Source: Hirudo medicinalis (taxonomy: Eukaryota > Annelida > Clitellata > Hirudinida > Hirudinidae). Taken from it: a DNA stretch of 64,000 nucleotides. A program made the translations under genes and the position numbers. The DNA is taken from contig MPNW01000027.1 in the NCBI GenBank assembly GCA_011800805.1, positions 259,916 through 323,915 on the forward strand. The letters run 5' to 3'. Shown piece by piece: positions 23,301 through 35,509 of this stretch (its first letter is position 1; every line of letters begins with the position of its first letter). Under the pieces are notes generated by a model. The model worked only from the letters and a program-made list of their open reading frames with translations, was not told the DNA's origin and ran no database searches.

Positions 23301-24963
23301 TTATGTTTCAATGTTCGAACGCAAGTCAAAATCTCATTCTGCTTAAGTAAAGTTCCAGGAACTTGTGCGTATTTCTGTTTGCTACGTTCAGCTGTTAATT
23401 AACCCTTGGAAGGGTCTGCCGTTAAAATGTTGCTTTCGTTGAACTATGCCAGAAGTTCAAATTCTAAGTGATGTTGAACAATACATCATGTTTGTTTCAA
23501 CATGGCACCACCTTTTTTTTTATGTTGAAGAGGTTGTGACCGTCAAGTTATTAATATAAGACGAGCAATTATGAAATTCTTTTCACGTTACATTAATAAT
23601 GATTTGCTTAAATGTAATTCGTGAGAACTCACGTCTGGTAATCCTTACATTCGACCACCTTTCCAAAAGTTCCCTCGCCTAAGGTTGACATGATTTCATC
23701 TGAAACGAGAGACAAAATTAAATATTAATCGCCCGCAATTGTCTTGACTTATTAATTATGTTAATTACGCTCATTACTGACATCTATCGATGATAACATC
23801 TCTGATTCGATACATCAAGTGGCCTTCAGAGTCATCGTGGATCTGCAGGTTTGGAAGTTTGCCTTCGATCTGAGGAGAACAGTGAATGTCTCATGTGCCT
23901 GGTAATGTACTTAGTACCTAATATAAGTATAGTTTATGGTAACCCATTATTGCCTATAACACAATGTACAGTTCCGAGTGTTTTTCAAATAATAATAAAT
24001 AATAAATCTGCTTCTATGTAATGTCATTTCTTTGTGCTGCTTAAGTTATCATGTCATTAATAATAGCGCATAATATTTTGGTTTTGTCCACAAACAACAT
24101 CGTGTGCATCTCACAACAGGAAGTAACGGCCCAGCATTGGGAGGCGCCTTCGTTGAAATATTCTCGTCCTTCGTGGATGGTTTGATTTGTTTCGAAACTT
24201 CATTTCTCGTCTTTTCTTCGGTGATGGCATCTTGTGGGGAAACTGCTGCCGATCTCTTTTGCCCGTTTGAGTCCAGTTGGCCAGGTACCAGACTGACGCT
24301 AAGATGGCTGACGCACTTCTCTGCGCTGGTGTCAGCCGTCGATTCCCCTGAGGCGCTGTTGACGTTCGGTAGAGAACCAACCATTAAGGTCGATTGAAGT
24401 GGCGGTATTCTCATCGAACTGGTTTTGTTTGCTTCGTCGGTGGCTGCAGATGAAGTTGTTGACGATGATGACGATGATGATGACGATGAATTGTCGTTTG
24501 TTGAGGACTTGGGTTCATCATTTGATGATGCAACATTAGTGGTTGAGAGATTTGTAGGTTCGTTTGCAGGATGTCTGTAAGGGGAAATGTTCTGCAAGTT
24601 TCGTCTCAAACTACTGAAGCTGCTTAGACCTGCCCTTCCAGGAATTTGGTTGTTGTTGTTGTCTTTGTTGCTCGTGGTTGCTGTTTGAGAAGTTGAAGAT
24701 GATGGTTCCTGAGTTGGTTGAATATCGACTGGTTGAGTGATTGAAACTGTCGGAACAGCCACAGATATGAATTTGGCAGGAGGAGTTTTGCGGTTGTTTT
24801 GCGGATTATTGCTGTTGTGGCTGCTATCAGCGTTTGAAGAGGCCAACGTAGGTCCAGTCAAAATCGAGTTGTTGTTCGATTTGACAGCTTCCAGGAGTGC
24901 CATGTTGTTTCCTATGGAGTTTAGTTTACTCCTCAGAGATGCTATCGTTTCAGTGCGAGGCAT
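20320..24963 (-). CDS. CLK: CDC-like (LAMMER) dual-specificity kinase with non-RS N-terminus
   Basis: Nuclear kinase family that phosphorylates SR splicing factors. Exons in transcript order: 24963-24115, 23869-23782, 23699-23633, 22384-22271, 22203-22113, 22037-21962, 21820-21726, 21604-21475, 21388-21306, 20922-20843, 20676-20589, 20520-20320; 1962 nt, 653 residues, all phases consistent. The kinase domain runs from about 313: [13 protein letters not shown] (P-loop), IALKII (catalytic Lys), [11 protein letters not shown] (437-447), DFGSA (476-480), [12 protein letters not shown], and [11 protein letters not shown] (537-547), the LAMMER signature that defines the family. Unlike most CLKs, the 283-residue N-terminal exon is not Arg/Ser rich; it is Ser/Asn/Thr/Pro rich with a ten-Ser run. 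The ATG at 24963 is the first after an in-frame stop. The 68-nt intron 20521-20588 stays open in another frame and can mislead gene finders. Confidence 0.93.
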
Positions 24964-27363
24964 TTTGAGGCAGGAAATTACTTCACTTCTGATAATTTCT
25001 TTGACAACCCTTTGATTTCCGTCTTACAATCTTTACCTTATTAACATTCTACAAAACCAGAATAACTCTTTTCTTGATAACTTTCTGTTTTATTTGTTTA
25101 TCACTGAAAATTTCTTTCTGTAAAATCACACTTTTGCTTTTCTCCTGCTTGTATTCACGACAGCACTGTAACTTAGAAAGATAATTGAAATTCATGACTA
25201 CCAAGTTTAAACTTGAAATCACAAAATATTCATTTAACTTATTTGAATTTATACCACTCACCCAAATTGAAGAAAGTTAACTAAGAAATGAATTATAAAT
25301 TGCCTAAAAGCTTTGAAATGAAAGCCAAACACAATATGCCCTCCATCCTCCGATCGCTGCTTTTCTTACCTACGAGGATGCTTCCTGCGCAAGTTAAGAG
25401 GATTCTGCTGCAGAACTTCTCGGAGTTAAGTTTGATGTGCGTGCATGATGATGCGTGTGAGTGAGTGTGTACTTAATTTACTGGGTTGCAATTGGCTGAT
25501 TGAGCTCATTTTCTGGCAATCAAGTTCTACAACTTGACGTAATTTCAGCAATGAATCGTCTTTAATATTAATAAATTTTATAACATTTACTAATTACCGT
25601 TAAAATTCCAGTAAATGTTGGAAAGTTAGTGTTTTTAACTGTGTCATGCTGCTTGCCTTTGAGCAGAAGACAACCATTTCAATCATCAATTACTTTTAGT
25701 TCGTGGATTTCTGTTGAACAAATGTGAGACATTAACGAATCAGTTTCAGGAATGGGACTGAATATTATCATTTTGGAACGACGCAGTTCATTGCAGTGCT
25801 TTTCTAAATGAGTCATAAGTTCCAGAGAAAACCACGGACGAGTGTTTGCGTCAAAAAATAGAAAAATGTGAGGCATGAATTTTTCCAGGGGTCTTATGAT
25901 GATGATTTTTAATTACCCCAGGGAGATAGTTGGCGCAACCATCAAATATCGTTTTGTAATTTGAGAAGGATTCAAATGATGTTTTTATTCTTAAACTAAT
26001 CTCTAATTCTACTTGAAACAACGCCTCTTACCTGAGCAATTTAAAACATTATTCTAATTCAGAATAATGTGCAAAGGACAATAGGTGATAAAACGTCAAA
26101 CAATTACATGATACTTATTCAATTCTTTGACATATTCGTGATACAACTAAAGTGATGATTATTTTATTACATTCCATTTCGCATTTATGATAACTATAAA
26201 TAGGTATACAACGTGTGAGTGACTATACCAAACAGCAACATTTATGTACAAATCATCATCATATGTACCATCATCAGATGTTACCTCCCACATTTCATAA
26301 CTATTTTACTCTGAATCTTTTATTTCTACATGATACCAGAAATTGGACTCGATATCAACCCGATTTTGCCAGATACAATATTAAATTGTATTCCATTCGT
26401 TGTGTAGGCCAAGGGGTTTTTCAAGATTACCTTGTTCATTATTTACTAATCCAATTTTTTATTCATATAAGAAGTCCTTAAGAATCTTTAATTTCATTCC
26501 TTAGGCAGTCCAATCGGCTGGAAAGTTTCCCTTAGGGCTGTCCTTTTGGATTGTTTTTTCTTACTATTCTCTATTCATTGATTGTTATTTTAGGAGCAAT
26601 CCAAATAAACACTAAAAAAATATGTGGTGAAATATTTCTACAAAATGTCTGCAGAAGGTCGTGAGAATTACAGTGTAATAAGATGTTGAATGACAAATGT
26701 AAAAAACAAGAAAGAATGCTTGTAGATGCACTTTAGAAATATAAAATAATATATTATGATATAACGTATCATCATACATCTAGTAATATATGTAAAGCGA
26801 TACTTGTATTCCGTCAGCAGACACTTTTACATAGTGGTAAAAGGCTAATCATTAAGGTAGGTGGAGTTAGCAAACACTCAAATTTAATAAGCATTGCTAC
26901 ATTTAAAATTATAATATTTGGAAAGTACGTTTCAAATTCTTTTTTAAAATGTTCATATATCAACTGTATAAAGATTTTGAGTTTGTTAAAAAATATTTTA
27001 AATTGCCGAATTGATTGACAAGTCTTTTTCTTCAGTAACACAACCACAATCCTACTGATCCAATATACATCAAAATGCTCATTATGTCTTCTATTTTGCA
27101 AATATATAACTTTTACAAAAATATTGAGCTATAGAATTCACTCCCACCTTTGCTACTTATTTATTATGTATTTATAGTAAAGTAAAGTAATATTTTATAG
27201 TAAAGTTAACAAAAATGTCATATTTTTTTAAATGTAGTAAAACGAAAAAAATATGATTATTAAATCAGAATTATTTTCTATCTTTGGTAAAATGTCGCAT
27301 TAGCTTCTCGTTTTGTTGTGTTTTATAAATACCTGTCGTTTAGGTTTCAGCAAAATATTTGAA
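24964..27363. other. Spacer between divergent CLK and PTH2-like genes
   Basis: AT-rich DNA that should hold the CLK promoter and 5' UTR (near 24964-25050) and the promoter of the gene at 27364. Short open frames at 25679-25876, 26215-26481 and 26814-27101 lack recognisable features. No repeat or RNA gene seen. Confidence 0.55.
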
Positions 27364-28472
27364 ATGCTGGCCGTGAATTACGGATGCAGTCTCGCTTTGA
27401 GTGTTGGCTGCGGGTTCGGTGTCTCATACATGATTATGAAATTATCGGGCATGGTAGGGAGAGATACATTCCTAAATGGTCTCCAACTGTAAAACAATTA
27501 ATTCTTCTATTCATCTAGCTAGACCGGAAATATGAAGACAGAGAATATAAATTGACACTTGTTGCACGAAAAGATGCTAAAGTACCATCCAATAAAATTG
27601 CTGTACTTGTGAGGTTACTTTTATTTGAAGTCTTAATGCTTCAAGTTTAAAAGTATAATTAATCAAGGCATTTGGATTCTTTTCCAGTGTACTCATGCTG
27701 CTGAAATGGCTAATGAACATCTTAAAGCTATAGATCCAACATTTTATGAGGAGTGTCAAATATTCAGACAGCCAAAAGTTGTACTGAAAGCTGATCAAAA
27801 TTCGTTGTATGAAGGATTGTTTAAATTTTTGAATTTGAGTATTTTATAATTGACATGTCAATGTGATAACATGTTTTGATATAACCATCTAATATTTTTT
27901 AATGTGTAACTTTATGGTTTTGCTTTTAACAGAATGGTGTTGGCATTCATTTGAATTTGAGCCCTCTGCAATATTCTCCAACAGAGAACTAGCGCATTGC
28001 ATGTGAAATATGGGATTATTTGCATATTATGCATGATTGAATAGTAAATTGTCTGATTTGTGAATTGTAGGGTTTTGATGATATGCAAGAAACATTGCAA
28101 AGAAATATCTAAAGTAAAACACTCCTTAATTGTTGGTTGTAATGTGATTGCAGGATGGTTGCTGAAAAGAAGGCTCGTGAGCTTGGGTTACAGGTCACAG
28201 GTGTCACAGGCAATGATGGAACAACCCTCATTCTTGCCGTTGGTCCAGGTATAATTTTAAAAAGCCAAAGTTTAAAATTACTATTTGATCCAATTTATTC
28301 ATGCGTCTTGAATATTATGTATATGTGAAATAATAAATAAATAAAAAATTATAGGTGAGTATATATAGCTATAATACATTAATATATGTTAATGTTACTA
28401 AATTTGATGCTGATCACAACAGGTCCTGTTGATATGGTGAATGAGGCAACATCTGAACTGAAACTTTATTAA
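27364..28472 (+). CDS. Divergent peptidyl-tRNA hydrolase 2-like protein (paralogue 1)
   Basis: Exons: 27364-27453, 27519-27608, 27688-27806, 28154-28248, 28423-28472; 444 nt, 147 residues. The N-terminus (LAVNYGCSLALSVGCGFGVS) is a likely membrane anchor, as in PTRH2 of mitochondria. The PTH2 fold follows: YKLTLVARKDAKVPSNKIAVLCTH..AAEMA, RQPKVVLKAD, a helix KKARELGLQV, and the ending GPVDMVNEATSELKLY. The loop that in typical PTH2 reads [11 protein letters not shown] is replaced by NDGTTLILAVGPG, about eight residues shorter, and the usual QCxHA is LCTHA. The intron positions and phases match those of the neighbour at 30028, so the two arose by tandem duplication. Hydrolase activity is doubtful. 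AATAAA at 28512. The GTATGA donor after exon 3 was chosen because it restores homology. Confidence 0.85.
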
Positions 28473-30027
28473 GTTAGAAGACAGTCTGTAGGAAATTGGA
28501 TAATATTTTCAAATAAAATAATTCAATTAATTAAAACGATTGCATAGAATGTTTATCCTGAAAATGCTTTGCATCTATTTGGTATTTTGTTCGACCTATT
28601 CCATATAATTTCAATTTCCTTCCTTCTCAGGTTGGAAAGTTAGATCATACAATTTTGGTTTGACTGACAATTTTGCTACTTTCTTGGTCGTTACTCTCTG
28701 GGGTACACTCTTGTTCAAAATTATGAAAAACATATGTAGAGCCAATACATTCTAAGTCAGTAATGCTTTTGAATGGTATCTTGGTGATGGGCTTCATTAC
28801 TCATCAGATGTCTTCTAATCCATATTTTCCAAATCAGAGGTCATTTCAAAATATCAACTTGACACCAAACATGCATTTTCAAGACTGGAATTTCTTGATA
28901 CCCTTAGTATTTTGCCATCACTGTTTTCACATATTGTTGATTTATTTGTATCCCAAACTGCAAGTTGGATTTTTTTCTATTTTGGAGTCAACTAGCCAAT
29001 AAAGTGTGGGTAGACCCTTAAACAATTCTGGTCAAGCTTTCATGAAGGCCATCTCTATTACTTGGAATTATTTTTTTTTAAGGAAATGGTCAGATTGGAA
29101 ATTCGTGGTGGTTGTCGTTCATACAGCTCAGGTGCGAGTGAGTGCAGTTGCGCTCCTGGCTGCATTGGAAATACAACGGTCGTAACGAGCTCGCAGCCCA
29201 ACTTGTACTACCACAAGCACTCTTGGTTTACTATAAACGAATTACAACATTTATACTAAGATAATTATTAGGAGTTTGATTATAGTGGCTTATGTCCAAA
29301 CTTCGAGACCACCTCAATGTTAAGCATGGTTCGTGCAGGTACTAATTTCAAAAACTAGGATTTTTACTTAAAAAAGTGGGAATTCGCTATCTATTTGTTC
29401 TAGATGTACACTTGAACATACTCAGTCAGGAGTCAGGTATTACGTTTGATCTCTTAGAACTGGCTGATTCTTGGCACCTATAAAAGGGGCCAAAGGATTG
29501 ATTTGCTTTTTAGGAGAGCTTGGGGAGTAATGACAGTTACAAATTCCTGAGAGATTTAGTCAGAATGTTGCTAACATTAGGCCATAGTCACGCATCTCTT
29601 TAAGGGCTTTTCCATAAACAATAGCTTGATTTGTGAAAATCAGATATAGAAAAGCTTATCTGAAGAAGGGTGATAACGGTGTGGGAAGTTTTCAGTAAGT
29701 AGAATTTGCTTGCGATTTTGTACGAGTATTGGCGAAGATGAAACGCCGTCAAATGACTGGAGCGATGGAAAAATAAATGGAGTTAGCTAATAATGAATTT
29801 GACGGAAATACTTTATAACTTGTTTTTAATTTTATAGGAGTTTATTTTATTGTTCAAATTCGTTTTTAGCTAGTTTGAATCTTGATGATTTTTAGCCAAA
29901 ATTTAAAAGTGAAGAATTTTGTTGTGGTTGGCCCGCACAAGTGCAAGTGTTGTGTATTAACATTAGGAGAAGATTTGTGATCAATTTTCAATCTTTTAGA
30001 ACATTTTACTAAAAGTAGGAGTAAACT
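28473..30027. other. Spacer between the two PTH2 paralogues
   Basis: Contains a SINE fragment (29108-29225) and otherwise AT-rich DNA. The open frame at 28763-29002 has no recognised features. Confidence 0.6.
29108..29225 (+). mobile_element. SINE fragment, copy 2
   Basis: GCGCTCCTGGCTGCATTGG, then ACAACGGTCGTAACGAGCTCGCAGCCCA and CTTGTACTACCAC align with the middle of copy 1. The tail is missing and the A-box part is degenerate. Confidence 0.6.
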
Positions 30028-30801
30028 ATGGGGTTGGACATCGGAATTAATAAATACTTAGCAGTTGCGGTATTAGGAATAAGTTGTGGAGCTACCGTGG
30101 CATGGTTAGCTTTAAAGAAAAGATCTTTAGGATATCCGCGTAACTTATTCTTAAAAAAAGATGCCTTCTTGGTTTGTGATATTTTAATTCCCTCTAAGAT
30201 TAAAATTACTAACATTAATTAATTCATTTATTATCCTTAAGACTAAAGAGCCAAGTTCACCAAGTGGAAAAGACTTGAAGTTGGTAGTGATTGTGAGAAA
30301 AGACTTGAAAATGACGAAGGGCAAGGGTATATCCCAGGTAAATATATTACTAAATTGAGCATTTCAGAAATAAAAATAAATTTAAATACTGACAGTGCTG
30401 TCACGCAACTGTTAAAGCTGTGAACAAGACATTAAAAAATTATCCAGAAATTTACCGGAGATATCAGGAAAATGGGAGGCCAAAATCCATTTTAAAAGTT
30501 GAAGACCGAACAGAAATGTAAGTGCTCAGTCCAAATGTTTGATACTTTAACCTAATAATGCATATTTGTGACTAGGGAGAAAATTGCCAGCCATGCCAAG
30601 CAGCTGGGATTATTAATATCACCCATAAATGATGCTGGAAGAACACAGATAGCCCCTGGTGAACTAACAGCAGTCGGCATAGGTCCAGGTAAAACAGTTG
30701 AGGCTAAGCTGGATAAACTAAGCATTTAAACATGTTTAATTTATTTATCAGGCCCAGTTGCACTCTTGGAAAAAGTTACAAATGGCTTACTACCCTACTG
30801 A
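30028..30801 (+). CDS. PTRH2: Peptidyl-tRNA hydrolase 2, canonical paralogue
   Basis: Hydrolyses peptidyl-tRNA released from stalled ribosomes; animal PTRH2 is anchored to the mitochondrial outer membrane. Exons: 30028-30171, 30242-30337, 30396-30517, 30576-30688, 30752-30801; 525 nt, 174 residues, close to human PTRH2. Residues 9-27 ([19 protein letters not shown]) form a membrane anchor. The catalytic domain shows [56 protein letters not shown] and a C-terminal [12 protein letters not shown]. The DAGRTQ loop and KGK/QCCHA motif are intact, so it should be active. The end of exon 1 is the weakest point: GTTTGT at 30172 was used, but GTAACT at 30150 with a shifted acceptor also keeps frame. 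AATAAA at 30868. Confidence 0.9.
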
Positions 30802-31599
30802 ATATGATCATGGGTACTGAAGATGAATTGTTGATTAAGCTTGTCAGTGCATTTGATTAATTACTTGAATAAATATCATAAAAGAGCCTTTTCAGTATTC
30901 TGTGTCTTGAGTAAAACCTCATGCAGCAGATGGACTAATGCAGCTAATTTTCCTCTTGCGACAGCATCAATTAACTGATTTTCAAAAAAATGTGTTAAAT
31001 AGAGGAATAGGGTGGAAGATAGCTCACAGAACTATCATCTCAAAGTGAATGGATTGACATGACAGCTATGAGGCCTGCAAATGGTAAGATGGAGTGACTG
31101 TTGTGCTGTGTTGTGTTCATAGCCCAGCTTCTATCACTCTATTATCACTATTATTATTGTTGTTAATTATTATTATTGACCACTCATGACACATTGCACT
31201 AAATCATCCCCAACATCCTATCAGAATTAATGGACGTTTGCTCAAATGTATGTTACTGAATTGCAGTTGGGAAATATATCAAAATAGACTAATGAATTTT
31301 GTGGTGTGTTTACAATCCACATCATTAGCCATAATTCTCTAAAGACTCCATGAAATGGAAGACCATTAAGAGACTAAGGTTGCTTTATTGTGTGCAAATA
31401 AATGCATGATTTGAAAACTAATACTTTAGTTAAATGTTCTAAGGAAACCTCTAAGCCCCCTCAAGTCAAGATTGTAACTATCCATGGGAACTTCAAACAC
31501 GCCAAAATCTGACTAATTTTTAATACAAAAGCCTGATAAATGCAGGATGTCCAGACCTATTTTACATGGTATGCAGCCAGATATTGATCTGGGGTGATT
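30802..31599. other. Convergent spacer
   Basis: Separates the stop of PTRH2 (+) from the stop of the AdipoR gene (-). TTTATT at 31384 is a candidate poly(A) signal for the minus-strand gene. Nothing else recognised. Confidence 0.6.
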
Positions 31600-34500
31600 T
31601 CAGCCACTTGTCAAACAGTCTCCATTGGAGAGCCTGTTCTGAGCTGCTTGTGTGATGCCATGATAATGAATGAAGGCAGCTGCGATGACAAACAGGTGGA
31701 AGATCTGATGACTTTGACACTGAAAAAAAAAAAAAAAAATAGAAATGATTTATTTGGCGAGCTACTAATGAATAATGCAAATTGACCACTGACCCAAATG
31801 TCAAACTTCCCAGGCCAAATTCTCTCAGGGATCCTGACAGCATAGATAACGGCACCAACGATGTATAAGATGGCCATCAAGACAAGCCATCCAAGGGCAG
31901 CATTGTAGACGCCCTCCCAAAATCCATGGATTATGACAAAGTGCATGGCTGGTATCACTCCACTCAACCCAAGAGCAATAAACACACCTTGGATATGAAT
32001 ACATAATTGTTTGGAAATAATGCAATCATTGTCTCTTGAGTTACATTGACTTTTAACCATCTTATAGTTTTATGCCATTTTACTTTCAAATCTCAATTTG
32101 CAGGTCTCATCAATGATAAAATGATTTCTTGACAAATTCTATACTTAAACTGACCTATCACATATTATGGACATAACATTGCATTTTAAGGTAACAAGTT
32201 TGCACTCATGGTAAATGGTTAAATAAGCATCATCAGCTATCAATTCACCTGCACGGACTGGTCTGAACTTTGCACTGGCAAATTTATCCCACATGGAGAC
32301 AACTATGCAAGTTGTACCAAGGACAAAGATGAGGACCATGTAGATGATCCTCTCAACTTTGTGGCAATAGAAACTGTAATATAACCAGGGCACAAAAGAA
32401 CCCATCGTCAGCATTGAGATTCCACAGTAGTCAAGCCTTAAAAAATTAATTTTATTTAAAGTTAAGCACTTCTTCCAAATGGAATCTGAAGGATTTGAAA
32501 CCACACTGATGTCCAGAGCATAAAAAAAAACTATTGCAACATTGCCAGTTATAAAAATCCATATGTCAATTGTAATGGCACATCTAATTAGATTATAGAA
32601 GAATTATATATCTCATTACATACCCAGCATCCACAATAATGAAAGCAAATCCTAATTATTAGGAACACGAAGAGATGAAAATATAACATTACTTGTTGAA
32701 AAACTTCCCGACTTTTTCCGAATGGCAATAAACAGTGTGGAACATCCACGAGAAGAAGAGGCATGTGATGGCACCAAAGAAGAAAGCTGAGAAAACAGCC
32801 TTTTCTTGGAGCTGTATTTCACTAGATGGACGAGTATTAAAGTATATTGCCACTGCAACAAAGGCCAGGAAGCCTGCAAAAAGAAAACTTGATATTTAAA
32901 AAAATCAAAAGATGCAGAACAACTTCATTCTTTCATTTTGTTAAAATGACAATTCCATAACAATTGAAAAACACCCTTCAAGGCCAATATTTTGAATTCT
33001 TTTAGGTCATTGAGCAACCTCTGAACATTATGTTATTAAAGAACTTTGTGCAAATTGAATACATATAGCAAAAGGAAAATAATGAGCCCATGTGCATTGA
33101 CATCAGACAAAATGTTAGCACCATATAAATGTGGACCACTCTTCTGTCACAGAATAACTCAAAATGTAACATGAAAGAGCCCAAACAATAATTAAACAAA
33201 TGTATTAATGCTTTAACAAATGCGATGTTATTCCTTCACAAATAATTAGTGTCTTCTGGATTGAAGAATCTTAATGATTAATCGGGAGGAAGTAGTTTAA
33301 AAGCCACCGAGAGCATTAAGTGAGAGGTTAGAAGTTGCAAAGAAAATGACAAACTATGTCACACATACCCAACATTCCACAAAGTTGTGCATGTATTTTA
33401 ATATATAAACATAGAGATTGTTATTCAGAAGTATTTGTAACCAATGGCTAGAATTATATTTGTTAATTATTACCTAATAGATGAGTCCAGATATTACCAG
33501 TCTCTGTGTGAATCCTGAAGATGGATTTGAAACACCTCCAATAGGAATGCATTGGAGCCCTGTGCCCCTGTGATTGAAAAAGAAAGAAAGTTTGTGTTTG
33601 ATGTTATTGCAGATGTAAAAGTTTATTTAAATGAATGTGCACCTTTAACCTTTCTTTATTGGTAAATTATCAAGTGGATATTTGATCAAACAATTTAAGA
33701 GAACCCAATATGTATGGGCATGCAGGTTGGCCGAATGGGTTGCATTCCTGCATGCGGTAGTAATGGCAACAACCATAATGTGTCATGGTCGCAGCCCAGC
33801 CTGCACTGCCAGGTAGGGATCGACCGTGGGGAGAATTTTGGCCGGAGCCAGGGCCGGAATAAAATACATATTTAGAAATAGAACCTTTTAACATATTGAC
33901 AGTGTAAAAGCCTGCTTTTGTTCAAATCCTTAAAACTATTCACAATACTACCATGGAAATTCATTGAAGAACAGAGTTATTTAAGGTAATTCCATCATGT
34001 TAAGCTTCATTTCAGAAATTACTCTCATTAATTTTATAAACATTTAAAAATATAAAACTTGTGTTTATTGCTTTCATTAAGTTTTTGGTTATCAACCTCA
34101 ATCAAATTCCAAGAGAGATTCAGACTGCAGTCTTAAAGGATGAAGATATTACTTAGGCAATTGCAGGAGCAGGAACGTCATTTGACTTCATGCTAGAAGC
34201 AAAAAAGGTCATCTCTTCGAGTTGTGTGAGGGTCTATATAAAGGGGCGCTATATAAACTGTAGATCGATTAAAATGTGCAATTGCAATATAATATCATTG
34301 AAACAGGTCTTTTGGAAGAAAATTTTGTTGAGTTCACATCATACACTCATAAAACATTTGATACAATCATTTGCCAAATTATTTATGAAACAAAAATGTG
34401 TTCAATCAGATATCAAATGAAATCGGCACATTCCGACGAGCAAACATCAAGTTGTCTCAACGCATAAACATAGATACCTTAATTAGAAAGTCATTATCTT

Positions 34501-35509
34501 TAAGCCATTTTGGCAAATGTTTATGGTGCACAACCATCCAGCCAGCTGCCCAAATTCTCTTGGCAAGTTCTTCTGCTCTGCTCAGAAAGTGAAACCTGAG
34601 ATGTGTAAGAATGGTAAAATATAAGATTTTAAGAGTAGCGGTTATCAACACCAAACTTTGAAAAAATTATTTAAGACAATTGTTAGTGCAAACATTAACT
34701 TCAAAGCAGTTAAAAAATAATCAAAAACTGTAGGGTGTCAAAACAATGAAGATTATCATTAGTACATATGCATACATCATCATCATACTAATAACTGCAC
34801 ATAATACAAATACATAATGTTCATGCTCATTTCCTGCCTTGTTTGTTCTGAATCTGCCCTGGCAATGCTTGGTCCGGGCTGATCATCTTCTGGAAGAGTT
34901 TCTTTATCATCGCTGAGCCTAATGACCCTTTTGAAGGAACCGCTGGGCATTGAGATGTCAATAGCTGGTTCTATGCCCACATCGATAACAGGTGGCTGAT
35001 ATAAACAAATACATACATGACTTGGGCTTGCATTGTTGGCTTGATGCAGTTAAATACAGAAACAATAGCTCTTAAAATAAATCTTTAAGAGGAAATTTTA
35101 TTCCCATTCATTACATAAATGTGATGATAGGGAAGAACAACTCACAACATGAAGAATTTCTTTAATAAATTAATGTGACTTAATTAATGGTTAGTGTAAT
35201 TGTAATGTTGAAATAAAATATCATTTTGAGCCCACTTCAAAATCCAGTATAGAATCTGCTTCTTCTAATTCAGCAATATCAGCCAAGCCAGGTGGCAGCT
35301 CAAAATCATCAATTTCTTCCAATCTATCATCTATTGTACTAGAACGAGACAAAATTGAAACACAATGTGATGTATTGATACATTTAATTAAAGCAGATAA
35401 ATTAACACTTTTTCTGATTGTCCAGATCATGCTCTTCAAGCTCCAAATCTTTTTCACAGGAGGGCACTGGAGGCAACGGCTCCATTTCAGTTAACGGTGG
35501 AAACTTCAT
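31600..35509 (-). CDS. ADIPOR: Adiponectin receptor-like protein (PAQR family), complete
   Basis: Seven-transmembrane receptor with ceramidase-like zinc site. Exons in transcript order: 35509-35409, 35338-35236, 34995-34814, 34595-34478, 33567-33474, 32873-32693, 32436-32249, 31987-31794, 31719-31600; 1281 nt, 426 residues. The acidic N-terminus (DRLEEIDDFELPPG) is followed by WLKDNDFL, then FRIHTETGNIWTHLLG, the PAQR entry motif. Zinc-ligand candidates are present: H245 (SWMFHTVYCH), D262 (KLDYCGI), H391 and H395 (QSHQIFHLF). Segments such as GSFVPWLYYSFYC, GLSGVIPAMHF and RIPERIWPGKFDIW match AdipoR closely. It is about 40-50 residues longer than human AdipoR1/2, mostly in the N-terminal cytoplasmic region. 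The last exon follows a pure 17-T tract. SINE copies sit in the intron between 33567 and 34478. The exon 34814 donor (GTATTT) is the least certain. Confidence 0.93.
33717..33828 (+). mobile_element. SINE, copy 3, with perfect A box
   Basis: Reads GCAGGTTGGCCGAATGGG, containing TGGCCGAATGG, an exact fit to the Pol III A box TRGYNNARNNG. GTAGTAATGGCAACAACC and GGTCGCAGCCCAGCCTGCAC follow as in copy 1. Inserted antisense to the AdipoR gene within an intron. The tail is missing here. Confidence 0.75.
34241..34272 (+). mobile_element. SINE tail fragment, copy 4
   Basis: GGGGCGCTATATAAACTGTA then GATCGATTAAAA matches the 3' end of copy 1 (GGGCGCTATATAAATGGTAA, TCGATTAAAA). It lies about 400 bases beyond copy 3 in the same AdipoR intron and may be the separated tail of that copy. 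Confidence 0.6.
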
